Positions 29,733-38,774 of a DNA stretch of 64,000 nt are shown piece by piece. The stretch is from Roseomonas haemaphysalidis (lineage in GTDB: Bacteria > Pseudomonadota > Alphaproteobacteria > Acetobacterales > Acetobacteraceae), in the NCBI RefSeq assembly GCF_017355405.1, contig NZ_CP061177.1, positions 3,470,501 to 3,534,500 on the forward strand, read 5' to 3'. The first letter of the stretch is position 1. Each line of letters starts with the position of its first letter. Position numbers and translations under genes: made by a program. The notes under the pieces were generated by a model, which saw only the letters and a list, made by a program, of their open reading frames with translations, ran no database searches and had not been told where the DNA came from.

Positions 29733-31871
29733 ATGGCATCGCAGCGGCATGGGATCATGCCCCCACCGCCGCGCCGGACGATGACCCGGGCCGACCATCC
29801 GCCGGCGCCGGGGGCCGCCGGGCTTGGCCCGCCCGGCAGCGCGATGGCCACCCGCATCCGCGCGCATGACTGGGCCGGCAGCACGCTGGGCCCGATGGAG
29901 CACTGGCCCGCCACGCTGCGCACCGCGCTCGACATCATGCTGCGGTCGCATTTCCCCAAGTGCCTGTTCTGGGGCCCCGAACTGGTCGCGCTGTACAACG
30001 ACGCCTTTGTGCCGCTGCTGGGCGACAAGCCGGACGCGCTGGGCCGGCCGCTGCGCGAAACCTGGGCCGAGGTCTGGGACGAGCTGTCGCCGATCGTCGC
30101 CCGCGCGATGGCGGGCGAGGCCACCTTCGTGGAGGATCTTCCGCTCACGGTGGACCGCTACGGCCGCCCCGAGGAAGCGTGGTTCACCTTCTGCTACAGC
30201 CCCGTGCCGGACGAGCATGGCCAGGTCGTCGGCATGCTGGACACAGTGATGGAAACCACCGGCAAGGTGCTGGCCGAGCGGGAACTGCGGCATGAGCGGG
30301 CACGGCTGGACGCGCTGACCGCCTCGCTGGAAGCCGAGGTCGCGAGCCGCACCGCCGACCGCAACCGCATGTGGCAGCTGTCGGCCGAGATCATGCTGGT
30401 GGCGCGCCTCGACGGCACCATCCTGGCCGTCAACCCTGCCTGGACCGTGGTGCTGGGGCTGGACGAGCGGGCGCTGCTCGGCACTTCCGTGTTCTCGCTG
30501 GTCCACCCCGACGACCTGGACGGCGCGCGCGGCGCGGCCGCGCAGCTGCAGGCGGGGGAAAGCGTGTCGCGCTTTGTCACGCGCTACCGGCACCGCGACG
30601 GCAGCTGGCGCTGGATCAGCTGGACCGCCGTGCCGGGCGACGGGCTGATCAACGCCGTGGGCCGCGACATCACGGCCCTGCGCGAGCAGCAGGACGCCTT
30701 GCAGCGCGCCGAGGATTCGCTGCGGCAGGCGCAGAAGATGGAAGCCGTGGGGCAGCTCACGGGCGGCATCGCGCACGACTTCAACAACCTGCTGACCGGC
30801 ATCATCGGCGGGCTGGAACTGCTGGAACAGCGCCTGGCGGCCGGGCGCGGCGCCGAGGCGGCAGCCTTTCTGGACGTGGCGCGAAACGCGGCGGACCGCG
30901 CGGCGGCCCTGACGCACCGGCTGCTGGCCTTTTCCCGCCGCCAGGCGCTGGAGCCTCGGCCGACCGACGCCAACGGGCTGGTGGACGGCATGGCGGAGCT
31001 GGTGCGCCGCACGGTGGGGCCCGCCATCCGGCTGGACATCCGCCTGCAGCCCGCGCTGTGGCCGACGCTGTGCGACCCGCACCAGCTGGAAAACGCCATC
31101 CTCAACCTGTGCATCAACGCGCGCGACGCCATGCCCGGCGGCGGCCGGCTGTGGATCGAGACCAGCAACACCCAGCTCGGCGCGGCGGCCGCGCGGGAGC
31201 GCGACATGCGGCCGGGGGACTATGTTTCCGTCGCTGTCACGGACGAGGGCAGCGGCATGCCGCCCGAGGTGGTGGCCCGCGCCTTCGATCCCTTTTTCAC
31301 CACCAAGCCGATCGGCCAGGGCACCGGGCTGGGGCTGAGCATGATCTACGGCTTCGCGCGGCAGTCGGGCGGGCAGGCGCGCATCCATTCGGCGCCGGGC
31401 CAGGGCACCACGGTGCGCCTGCACCTGCCGCGCCACCACGGCGCCCCCGTGCCGCCGCCCGCGCCGGTGCCGGCCCCCACCCCCGCGCCGCCGGCGGCGC
31501 CCGGCCAGGCGGTACTGCTGGTGGACGACGAGCCGGCGGTGCGCGCGCTGGCCACCGCCGCGCTGTCCGAGGCGGGCTATGCCGTCCACACCGCGGCCGA
31601 GGCCGGCGCGGCACTGGCCATCCTGCGCTCGGCCGAGCGCATCGACCTGCTGGTCACCGACATCGGCCTGCCCGGCGGCATGAGCGGGCTGGCGCTGGCC
31701 GATGCCGCGCGGGCGCTGCGCCCGGCGCTGCCCGTGCTGTTCGTCACCGGCTATGCCGGCCACAACAAGGATGGCGCGCCGCTGCTGCCGGCGGGGCAGC
31801 CGGTGCTGCCCAAGCCCTTCACCATGCGGGCGGCGCTGGCCCGCATCCAGGCCCTGCTGCCGCCCGGCTAG
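29733..31871 (+). CDS. PAS-domain hybrid sensor histidine kinase with C-terminal receiver
   Basis: Soluble hybrid kinase of 712 residues without membrane segments. A PAS-like sensor (about 45-185) is followed by a short coiled coil, a PAS/PAC domain (about 215-325), HisKA with the phospho-acceptor His348 in GGIAHDFNNLL, and a HATPase domain with NLCINARDAMPGGG, FFTTKPIGQGTGLGLS. A Pro-rich linker leads to a receiver whose acceptor is Asp643 in LLVTDIGLPGG. The output partner is not adjacent. ATGs at 29757 and 29781 are alternative starts. A TTGACA at 29713-29718 and a CGATGC/GCATCG inverted repeat at 29728-29742 lie at the gene's front and favour one of the later starts. Confidence 0.9.
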   Translation: MASQRHGIMPPPPRRTMTRADHPPAPGAAGLGPPGSAMATRIRAHDWAGSTLGPMEHWPATLRTALDIMLRSHFPKCLFWGPELVALYNDAFVPLLGDKPDALGRPLRETWAEVWDELSPIVARAMAGEATFVEDLPLTVDRYGRPEEAWFTFCYSPVPDEHGQVVGMLDTVMETTGKVLAERELRHERARLDALTASLEAEVASRTADRNRMWQLSAEIMLVARLDGTILAVNPAWTVVLGLDERALLGTSVFSLVHPDDLDGARGAAAQLQAGESVSRFVTRYRHRDGSWRWISWTAVPGDGLINAVGRDITALREQQDALQRAEDSLRQAQKMEAVGQLTGGIAHDFNNLLTGIIGGLELLEQRLAAGRGAEAAAFLDVARNAADRAAALTHRLLAFSRRQALEPRPTDANGLVDGMAELVRRTVGPAIRLDIRLQPALWPTLCDPHQLENAILNLCINARDAMPGGGRLWIETSNTQLGAAAARERDMRPGDYVSVAVTDEGSGMPPEVVARAFDPFFTTKPIGQGTGLGLSMIYGFARQSGGQARIHSAPGQGTTVRLHLPRHHGAPVPPPAPVPAPTPAPPAAPGQAVLLVDDEPAVRALATAALSEAGYAVHTAAEAGAALAILRSAERIDLLVTDIGLPGGMSGLALADAARALRPALPVLFVTGYAGHNKDGAPLLPAGQPVLPKPFTMRAALARIQALLPPG

Positions 31872-33493
31872 GCGGCGTGCCGCGCCTCGGCCAGGTCGAT
31901 CTCGCGCACCAGCCGGGCAAAGGTCGCATCCTCCAGCCGGCGGGCGCGGCGCAGGCGGTACAGGGCGTCGCGCTCCGCCTTCAGCCCCGCCAGGCGCAGG
32001 TCGCGCTCGATGGCGGCGATGCGGCGAAACCGCTCCGCCTCCGCTTCCGTGAGCTGCGCGCCGTCGGCCTGGCGGTGATAGGGCTCCATGCTCAGCGTCG
32101 CGGCCTCGGCATACAGGTCGGCGTCGGGCTGGCCCTCCGCCATGGCGTGCTGCGCCTGCTCGATGGCGCGCACGGCGGCCTCGGCGGCGGCGCGGCGGGC
32201 GGCGTCCTCTTCCCGCGCGTGCTCGTCCTCGGGCGGCAGCTCCAGGCCGCGCAGCACCGGCGGCAGCAGGAGCGTGGCGCCGGCGAGCGACACCAGGATC
32301 ACGCCCATCGCCAGGAAGATGGCGAGGTCGCGTGCCGGAAAGGGCGAGCCGTCCTCCATCACCAGCGGCAGGGTCAGCACGCCGGCCAGGGTGATGGCGC
32401 CGCGCACGCCGGCCAGCGAGGCCGCCACCAGCACGCGCCAATGCACCGCCGGCCGCGGCTGGCCGGTGACGCGCGCCTTGTACAGCGTGAATTGCAGCGA
32501 GGCCCAGACCCAGCCCAGCCGCAGCACCCCGAGCGCCACGGCGATGCTGAGCACGTAGACCGCCAGCAGCCAGTCGTCGCCCGATTCCGGCCCGGCGACG
32601 TTGCCCAGGATGGCGGGCAGCTGCTCGCCCAGCAGCACGAAGATGATGCCGTTGGCGGCGAACTGCACCGTGTCCCACACCGCGTTGCGCCGCATGCGGG
32701 TGGCGGCCAGCGCCTGGCCGAAGATCTCGGCGTAGTTCATGGTCACGCCGGCGGCGACGGCGGCCAGGATGCCTGAAACGTGCACGTGCTCCGCCAGCAG
32801 GTAGGCGCCAAAGGGGATCAGCAGGCTGACCAGGGTTTGCAGCCCCGGGTCCTCGCCGATGCGCCGCACCAGCCGGCCCAGCACCCACATCACCGCCCAG
32901 GTGAGCGCGACGCCGATCGCAATGCCCCCGAGCGCCAGTTGCAGAAAGGTCAGCGCCGCCGTGCCCAGCGAGAAGCTGCCCGTCAGCGCCGCCGCCACCG
33001 CGAAGCGCAGGCACACCAGGCCGGACGCGTCGTTCAGCAGGCTTTCGCCTTCCAGGATGTGCATCAGCCGGTGCGGGATGGGCACCCGCGCCGCCACGGC
33101 GGACACGGCGATGGGGTCGGTGGGCGACAGCACGGCCGCCAGCGCGAAGGCGACGGCCAGCGGCATCTCCGGGATCAGCCAGTGGATGAACAGCCCGATG
33201 CCCAGCACGGTGAACAGCACGAGCCCCAGCGCCAGCTCCACGATGGTCCAGCCGTCGCGGAACAGGCCGCGCTTGGGAATGCGCCAGCCGTCCAGGAACA
33301 ACAGCGGCGGCAGGAACACCAAGAAGAACAACTCCGGCTGCAGCACCACCTCGAAGCCGGTGGCGGCCGCCAGCAGCGCGCCGAAGCCGATCTGCAGGAT
33401 GGGCAGCGGCAGCGGCACGGGGGACAGGCGCGTCAAGAAGCCGCTGGCCACCACCGCCAGCAGCAGGGTCAGCACCGTGGTCACCGTGTCCAT
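31868..33493 (-). CDS. Na+/H+ antiporter, CPA1 family
   Basis: Monovalent cation:proton antiporter of 541 residues. The membrane domain has about 12 segments (residues 3-420), with PPLLFLDGWRIPKRGLF, the SPTDPIAVSAV motif and the ion-binding acidic site in LEGESLLNDASGLV, all typical of bacterial CPA1 antiporters. The last 120 residues are a charged cytoplasmic tail of helices rich in Glu, Arg and Ala. AAAGGAG precedes ATG 33493 (MDTVTTVLTL). It is convergent with the kinase gene, overlapping by 4 bases. Confidence 0.92.
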   Translation of the reverse strand: MDTVTTVLTLLLAVVASGFLTRLSPVPLPLPILQIGFGALLAAATGFEVVLQPELFFLVFLPPLLFLDGWRIPKRGLFRDGWTIVELALGLVLFTVLGIGLFIHWLIPEMPLAVAFALAAVLSPTDPIAVSAVAARVPIPHRLMHILEGESLLNDASGLVCLRFAVAAALTGSFSLGTAALTFLQLALGGIAIGVALTWAVMWVLGRLVRRIGEDPGLQTLVSLLIPFGAYLLAEHVHVSGILAAVAAGVTMNYAEIFGQALAATRMRRNAVWDTVQFAANGIIFVLLGEQLPAILGNVAGPESGDDWLLAVYVLSIAVALGVLRLGWVWASLQFTLYKARVTGQPRPAVHWRVLVAASLAGVRGAITLAGVLTLPLVMEDGSPFPARDLAIFLAMGVILVSLAGATLLLPPVLRGLELPPEDEHAREEDAARRAAAEAAVRAIEQAQHAMAEGQPDADLYAEAATLSMEPYHRQADGAQLTEAEAERFRRIAAIERDLRLAGLKAERDALYRLRRARRLEDATFARLVREIDLAEARHAA

Positions 33494-33636
33494 CGCGATC
33501 GCTCCTTTCCCCAACCCGGTCCTGGCCTAGCCCGGCGTGGCGGCGGCGCGCAACGCGGCGCGGGCTTGCCCCGCCCGGCGCGCGGCGCCAACGTGGCCGC
33601 CGCCGCCGCCCCTGCCCGCCGGAGTTGTTGTCCGCC

Positions 33637-34536
33637 ATGCCCAGCGCCCTTTCCGCCCCCCAGGCGCGCGGCAACCTGCGCGGCGCCGCGCTGATGGCGG
33701 TCGCGGCCGTGTTGTTCTCGACCGAGGCGCTGTTCGTGCGCTGGATGAGCGCGCGCGGCGTGCCGGTGACCACGCAGCTGTTGTTCCGCGCCGGCGGCCA
33801 GTTGGCCTGGACGCTGCCGCTGCTGCTGGCCGCCGGCCCGGCGCTGTTCGGCAGCCGGCACAAGAAGCTGCACCTTCTGCGCGGTAGCTGCTCGCTGGCC
33901 ACCTGGGCGCTGTACTACCTGTCCGTGGTGTGGCTGGACCTCGCCACCGCCACGGTGCTGTCCTTCACCTCCATCCTGATCACCACCATGGCGGCGGGCC
34001 CCGTGCTGGGGGAGAAGGTGGGGGCCGCGCGCTGGGGCGGCGTGCTGGCGGGCTTCACCGGGGTGTGCCTGATGCTGCGGCCGTGGGAGGGCTCTGGGCT
34101 GCTGGCGGCCTCGCCCTGGGGCGTGGCGGTGGGGCTGGCGGCCAGCATCACCTGGTGCGGGCTGACGCTGACCACGCGCATGCTGACGCGCACGGAGGCC
34201 ACCGGCACCATCCTGGCCTGGGTGGGGCTGGTCACCTTTCTGGGCGTGCTGCCGGCGGCGGTGTGGGGCTGGCAGCCGCTGGGCTGGGCGGAGCTGGGGC
34301 TGCTGGCGGTCTTCGCCACCTTCACCCCCGCCATCATCCTGCTGGTGACGGAAGCCTTCCGGCATGGCGAGGCCTCGGCCGTCGGGCCGTTCCAGTACCT
34401 GCGGCTGCCGGTGGCGGCGCTGTTCGGCTGGCTGGTCTATGCCGAGGCGCCGGATGGCTGGGGCTGGGCGGGGGCGGCGGTGATCCTGGCCGGTGCCCTG
34501 CTGGTGTCCACCGCCGAGGCCCGCACCCGCCGTTGA
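33637..34536 (+). CDS. DMT family (EamA) transporter
   Basis: A protein of 299 residues with ten predicted membrane helices in two EamA halves (about 20-140 and 155-290). The N-terminal motif is GAALMAVAAVLFSTEALFVRWM and the end of the second half is GWLVYAEAPDGWGWAGAAVI. Related proteins such as RhtA or SAM carriers export amino acids or small metabolites, and no substrate is predictable here. Start ATG 33637, with CCGGAG upstream. It is divergent from the antiporter gene. Confidence 0.87.
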   Translation: MPSALSAPQARGNLRGAALMAVAAVLFSTEALFVRWMSARGVPVTTQLLFRAGGQLAWTLPLLLAAGPALFGSRHKKLHLLRGSCSLATWALYYLSVVWLDLATATVLSFTSILITTMAAGPVLGEKVGAARWGGVLAGFTGVCLMLRPWEGSGLLAASPWGVAVGLAASITWCGLTLTTRMLTRTEATGTILAWVGLVTFLGVLPAAVWGWQPLGWAELGLLAVFATFTPAIILLVTEAFRHGEASAVGPFQYLRLPVAALFGWLVYAEAPDGWGWAGAAVILAGALLVSTAEARTRR

Positions 34537-34704
34537 TGTTGCATCGCAGCAGGCGGCGGGCTAGCCTGCCGCCATTCGCCCTGGAGCCCGGTGAAACCCC
34601 GGGTGGCTCTTCCGGCCGCCAATCCGCCGGATAACGCATCAGACACGAGACTGCCGCCGCGACGCTGTCGCGCGCCCTCGTGCGCCTCTTGCGGACCCCA
34701 ATTC

Positions 34705-36177
34705 ATGCAGCAACATGCCCTCACCCGCTACCGGACCGAATGGTTCAGCGGGTTTTCCGACCTGCGGCGGGACATCCTGGCCGGCATGGTCGGCACCTTC
34801 GCGCTGATCCCCGAGGTCATCGCCTTTTCCTTCGTGGCCGGCGTCGACCCCGAGGTCGGGCTCTTCGCCTCCTTCGTGATCAGCATCGTGCTGGCCTTCT
34901 TCGGCGGCCGGCCGGCCATGATCTCCGGCGCCGCCGGCTCCGTGGCGCTGGTCGCCGCCGCGCTGGTGGCCAGCCACGGGCTGCAATACCTGCTGCTGGC
35001 CACGCTGCTGTGCGGCGTCATCCAGGTGGTGTTCGGCCTGCTGCGGCTCGATGTGCTGATGCGCTTCGTGTCGAAGTCCGTTCGCACCGGCTTCGTCAAC
35101 GCGCTGGCCATCCTGATCTTCGCGGCGCAACTGCCGCAGATGATGGACGTGACCTGGCACACCTATGCGCTGATCGGCGCGGGGCTGGCCATCATCTACC
35201 TGCTGCCGCGGTTGACCACCGCCATCCCTTCCCCGCTGATCTGCATCGTGCTGCTCACCGCCTTCTGCGCCGTGGTGCCCATGCCGGTGCGCGTGGTGTC
35301 CGACCTCGGCCGCCTGCCGGAAGCGCTGCCCGCCCTGTTGTGGCCTGACGTGGCGCTCAGCTGGCAGACCCTGGCGGTCGTGGCGCCCTATGCGCTGGCC
35401 ATGGCCATGGTGGGCCTGCTGGAGTCCATGATGACCGCCAGCGTGGTGGACGAGCTGACCGAGACCACCTCCTCCAAGAGCATGGAATGCACCGGGCTTG
35501 GGCTGGCCAATGTCGCGGCCGGGCTGTTCGGCGGCATCGCCGGCTGCGGCATGATCGGCCAGACGGTGGGCAACGTGCGCTTCGGCGGGCGCGGCCGCGT
35601 CTCGACGCTGACGGCCGGCGTGTTCCTGCTGGTGCTGATGGTGCTGCTGCGGCCCTGGGTGGCGGCGGTACCGGTCGCGGCGCTGGTGGCGATCATGATC
35701 ATGGTCTCGGCCGAGACCTTTTCCTGGTCCTCGCTGCGCGACGTGGCGCGGCACCCCAAGGTGTCTTCCGCCGTCATGCTGGCGACGGTCGCGGTGACGG
35801 TGGCCACCCACAACCTGGCCGCCGGCGTGGCGGTGGGCGTGCTGCTCAGCGGCGTGTTCTTCGCCTTCAAGGTCATGCGGCTGATGAGCGTCGCCGAGCA
35901 CTACGATGAAAGCAGCGACACCCGCACCTACACCATCACCGGCCAGGTGTTCTTCGCCAGCGCCGATGCCATGGCCGACCGCTTCGACCTGCGCGACACG
36001 GCGCGCCGCGTGCGCATCGACCTGACGGCGGCGCATCTGTGGGACGTCACGGCGGTGGCGGCGCTGGACGGCGTGGTGGGCAAGCTGCGCCGCCACGGCA
36101 TCGCGGTCGAGGTGGTGGGGCTGAACCAGGCGAGCGCGGTGCTGGTGGACCGCAGCGCGCCGCTGTTGCAGGGGTAG
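34705..36177 (+). CDS. SulP family anion transporter with STAS domain
   Basis: A protein of 490 residues. Residues 15-375 form the transporter core, beginning WFSGFSDLRRDILAGMVGTFALIPEVIAFS, with the family segments RPAMISGAAGSVALVAAAL and GIAGCGMIGQTVGNV. Residues about 400-490 are a STAS domain. SulP members carry sulfate, bicarbonate or other anions, and the sequence alone does not separate these. ATG 34705 (MQQHALTRYR) fits the family; the frame is open to 34591 but that part is unconserved in character. Repeat copy B follows and separates it from the convergent prfC. Confidence 0.88.
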   Translation: MQQHALTRYRTEWFSGFSDLRRDILAGMVGTFALIPEVIAFSFVAGVDPEVGLFASFVISIVLAFFGGRPAMISGAAGSVALVAAALVASHGLQYLLLATLLCGVIQVVFGLLRLDVLMRFVSKSVRTGFVNALAILIFAAQLPQMMDVTWHTYALIGAGLAIIYLLPRLTTAIPSPLICIVLLTAFCAVVPMPVRVVSDLGRLPEALPALLWPDVALSWQTLAVVAPYALAMAMVGLLESMMTASVVDELTETTSSKSMECTGLGLANVAAGLFGGIAGCGMIGQTVGNVRFGGRGRVSTLTAGVFLLVLMVLLRPWVAAVPVAALVAIMIMVSAETFSWSSLRDVARHPKVSSAVMLATVAVTVATHNLAAGVAVGVLLSGVFFAFKVMRLMSVAEHYDESSDTRTYTITGQVFFASADAMADRFDLRDTARRVRIDLTAAHLWDVTAVAALDGVVGKLRRHGIAVEVVGLNQASAVLVDRSAPLLQG

Positions 36178-36184
36178 GAGAAGC

Positions 36185-36323
36185 AAGGCCGGGGAAGGAT
36201 TTCCCCGGGCTTCTACTTTTTTTCTTCGAAAAAGCAGGCGGGTGGGCGCATCGCCGCCAGCGGCCACCACGGGAAACAGAACAAAAAGAAGATGGGGTCC
36301 GGGGAATTCCTTCCCCCGGCCTT
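36185..36323. repeat. Dispersed inverted-pair element, copy B
   Basis: Copy B lies between the convergent sulP-type and prfC genes. Its right unit (about 36281-36323) has AAAAAGAAGATGGGG, the hairpin GGGGAATTCCTTCCCC and CGGCCTT. Its left unit (about 36185-36225) has AAGGCCGGGGAAGGATTTCC as the reverse-complement counterpart. The two units enclose an unrelated centre. It may also serve as a bidirectional terminator, having T-rich flanks on both sides. Confidence 0.8.
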
Positions 36324-36326
36324 ATC

Positions 36327-38015
36327 CTATTTCTCGATCCCGTGCTGTTCCCGCAGGCTCAGGAACCGCAGCATCGGCCATTCGTCTTCCGACCGCTTGC
36401 GGCCCCAGTCGGAGGAGAAAAAGGCCACCGGCTCGTTGTCGTGGTCCTCGGCCATCTGGCTGGGGGCGGTGCGCAGGAAGCGGTCCAGCGCGGCGCGGTC
36501 GGTCGGCCCCTCCTCCTTGGGCGCCACCCAGCGCATGGTGGACCAGGAGGTCGGCTCGAAGGTGATGTTCACGCCGTATTCGGCCACCATGCGGCTGCTC
36601 AGCACGTCGAGCTGAAGCTGCCCCACCACGCCGACCACGGGCTGGCTGCCGTCCAGCGGGCGGAACACCTGCACCACGCCCTCGTCGGCCAGCTGGTCCA
36701 GCGCCTTGCGCAGCTTCTTGGCCAGCATCGGGTCGTCCAGCCGCACGCGGCGCAGGATTTCCGGGGCGAAGCTGGGGACGCCGCGGAAGTTCAGCTCCTC
36801 GCCATCGGTCAGCGTATCGCCGATGCGCAAAACGCCGTGGTTGGCGATGCCCACCACGTCGCCGGGCCAGGCCTCCTCGGCCACCTGGCGCTCCTTGGCG
36901 AAGAAGAACAGCGGCGCGTTGACCGGGATGCTCTTGCCCGTCCGCACCTGCTTCAGCCGGGCGCCCTTGCGCAGCTTGCCGGAGCAGATGCGCAGAAAGG
37001 CCACGCGGTCGCGGTGCTGCAGGTCGGTGTTGGCCTGGATCTTGAAGACGAAGCCAGACAGCTTCTCCTCTTCCGGCTCCACCACGCGGGCATCGGCGCG
37101 GCGGGCGGAAGGCGGCGGGGCGAAGCGCGCCAGCCCGTCCAGCAGGTGCTTCACGCCGAAGCCGCGCAGCGCGGAGCCGAAATAGATCGGCGTCAGGTGG
37201 CCCTCGCGAAAGGATGCCATCTCGAACTCGGGGTAGACGGACGCGATCTCGGCGCTTTCGCGCAGCGTTTCGGCGGGCTCGGCCCCCAGCAGCGTGTCGA
37301 TGCGCGGGTCGTCCAGCCCGCTCACCGGCTCGTCCCGCTCGCCGCCCTCGCCCAGCAGGCGCAGGGTGGAATGAGCCATGTCATAGACGCCGCCGAACTG
37401 GCGGCCGGAGCCGATCGGCCAGGTGGCGGGCGTCACGTCCAGCGCCAGGGTCTTCTCGATCTCGTCCAGAAGCTCCAGTGGCTCCCGCGCCTCGCGGTCC
37501 ATCTTGTTGATGAAGGTGACGATGGGGATGTCGCGCAGGCGGCAGACCTCGAACAGCTTGCGGGTCTGCGCCTCGATGCCCTTGGCGGCGTCGATCACCA
37601 TCACCGCCGCGTCCACGGCGGAGAGGGTCCGGTAGGTGTCCTCCGAGAAGTCCTCGTGGCCCGGGGTGTCGAGCAGGTTGAACACTTGGCCCGCGTATTC
37701 GAAGGTCATCACCGAGGTCGCGACAGAGATGCCACGGTCCTGCTCGATCTTCATCCAGTCCGAACGGGTGCGGCGGCGCTCGCCCTTGGCGCGCACGGCG
37801 CCGGCGATCTGGATGGCGCCGCCCAGCAGCAGCAGCTGCTCTGTCAGCGTCGTCTTGCCGGCATCGGGGTGGGCGATGATCGCGAAGGTGCGGCGGCGGC
37901 GGGATTCGGTCGCGGTTTCGCTCAGCGGCGGGCTGTTGTGGCCGAGGGCCGGCGTCTCGATGTCCTGCAAGGCTGGTGCTCCGCGCGCGTCGTTCTGTCT
38001 GGGCTGTGGCGGCAT
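36327..38015 (-). CDS. prfC: Peptide chain release factor 3
   Basis: GTPase that recycles RF1/RF2 from the ribosome after termination. A protein of 562 residues with a 35-residue unconserved N-terminus before RRRTFAIIAHPDAGKTTLTEQ. G-motifs are AHPDAGKTT, LLDTPGHEDFSEDTYRTL and FINKMDRE, followed by the EF-Tu-like domain II and the RF3 C-terminal domain ending with PMLRFLSLREQHG. The start at 38015 (MPPQPRQNDARG) is chosen because it is the first ATG in frame after the dCMP deaminase stop. The frame is open further, across that gene, but only as a shadow. Confidence 0.95.
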   Translation of the reverse strand: MPPQPRQNDARGAPALQDIETPALGHNSPPLSETATESRRRRTFAIIAHPDAGKTTLTEQLLLLGGAIQIAGAVRAKGERRRTRSDWMKIEQDRGISVATSVMTFEYAGQVFNLLDTPGHEDFSEDTYRTLSAVDAAVMVIDAAKGIEAQTRKLFEVCRLRDIPIVTFINKMDREAREPLELLDEIEKTLALDVTPATWPIGSGRQFGGVYDMAHSTLRLLGEGGERDEPVSGLDDPRIDTLLGAEPAETLRESAEIASVYPEFEMASFREGHLTPIYFGSALRGFGVKHLLDGLARFAPPPSARRADARVVEPEEEKLSGFVFKIQANTDLQHRDRVAFLRICSGKLRKGARLKQVRTGKSIPVNAPLFFFAKERQVAEEAWPGDVVGIANHGVLRIGDTLTDGEELNFRGVPSFAPEILRRVRLDDPMLAKKLRKALDQLADEGVVQVFRPLDGSQPVVGVVGQLQLDVLSSRMVAEYGVNITFEPTSWSTMRWVAPKEEGPTDRAALDRFLRTAPSQMAEDHDNEPVAFFSSDWGRKRSEDEWPMLRFLSLREQHGIEK

Positions 38016-38050
38016 ATAGCGCGGCGGGGGCGGCAAACCCAGGGGCGGGA

Positions 38051-38626
38051 CTAGAAGGGGAATTCCTGCTGGTGCTCGCGGTATGGGTCCATCGGGTCCT
38101 CCGCCCGGCGGGCCTCGTCGCGGTTCAGGCCCAGGGCGTCCAGCTGCTCGCCGGTCACGGCGGTGAACTCCACCCCCGCTTCCCGCAGCATGTCGATCGC
38201 CAGCAGCCCCACCCGGTCCCAGTAGGAGCCGGTGCTGAGCCGGGGCGCCGCCGCCACCACGCGCTTGACGCCCGACTGGATCAGCAGCGTGGCGCAGACG
38301 TTGCACACCGGCTTGCCCACCACGTAGGCGTCGCAGCCCCGCGCGCCGTGGCCGGCGTTCAGCAGCGCGTTCTGCTCGGCATGCAGGATCATCTGCAGCT
38401 TGTTGGCCTTGTTTTCCAGCCGCTCCACGCTGTCCTCGACATTGGCGGGAAAGCCGTTGAAGCCGGTGGACACGATGCGGGCATAGCCCTGGTTCACCAG
38501 CACCGCGCCCACCTTGGCGCGCGGGTCCTTGGACCATTGCGCGATGTGGTGGGCGAGCCCGATGTAGCGCGCATCCCACCGCGCCCGCTTGGCCGGCTGG
38601 TGATCAAAGCTGTTGGGGTTGTCCAT
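38051..38626 (-). CDS. Deoxycytidylate (dCMP) deaminase family protein
   Basis: Zinc-dependent deaminase of 191 residues that probably converts dCMP to dUMP for thymidylate synthesis. The zinc ligands are in LHAEQNALL (His and catalytic Glu) and PVCNVCATLL (the CxxC pair). SKDPRAKVGAVLVN and IVSTGFNGFP are typical of the family. ATG 38626 (MDNPNSFDHQ) is favoured over an upstream ATG at 38686. The C-terminal 35 residues are charged and unconserved in appearance. It lies 35 bases before prfC on the same strand. Confidence 0.88.
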   Translation of the reverse strand: MDNPNSFDHQPAKRARWDARYIGLAHHIAQWSKDPRAKVGAVLVNQGYARIVSTGFNGFPANVEDSVERLENKANKLQMILHAEQNALLNAGHGARGCDAYVVGKPVCNVCATLLIQSGVKRVVAAAPRLSTGSYWDRVGLLAIDMLREAGVEFTAVTGEQLDALGLNRDEARRAEDPMDPYREHQQEFPF

Positions 38627-38774
38627 CCGCTGTTCCGCACCCGCATCCGTTGCAATCAACCTGTGGATGGCATGGCGCCAAAGCAAGGCGTTGACCGGCG
38701 CCCGCGCCCGTGTCGCAATCCGCCCCAGACGCAGGACGCCGGGAACAGGCGCCGCGGAGGACGCTGCTCATCTC

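Noticed and set aside
28782..33902. A 1706-codon minus-strand frame
   Set aside because: It crosses several well-supported genes on both strands and its translation is low-complexity Ala/Arg/Gly/His without domains.
36185..36323. A short coding sequence with peptides like GSGEFLPPAL in the repeat elements
   Set aside because: The same peptide appears wherever the dispersed element occurs and simply reflects its conserved hairpin DNA. No consistent start or length is kept.
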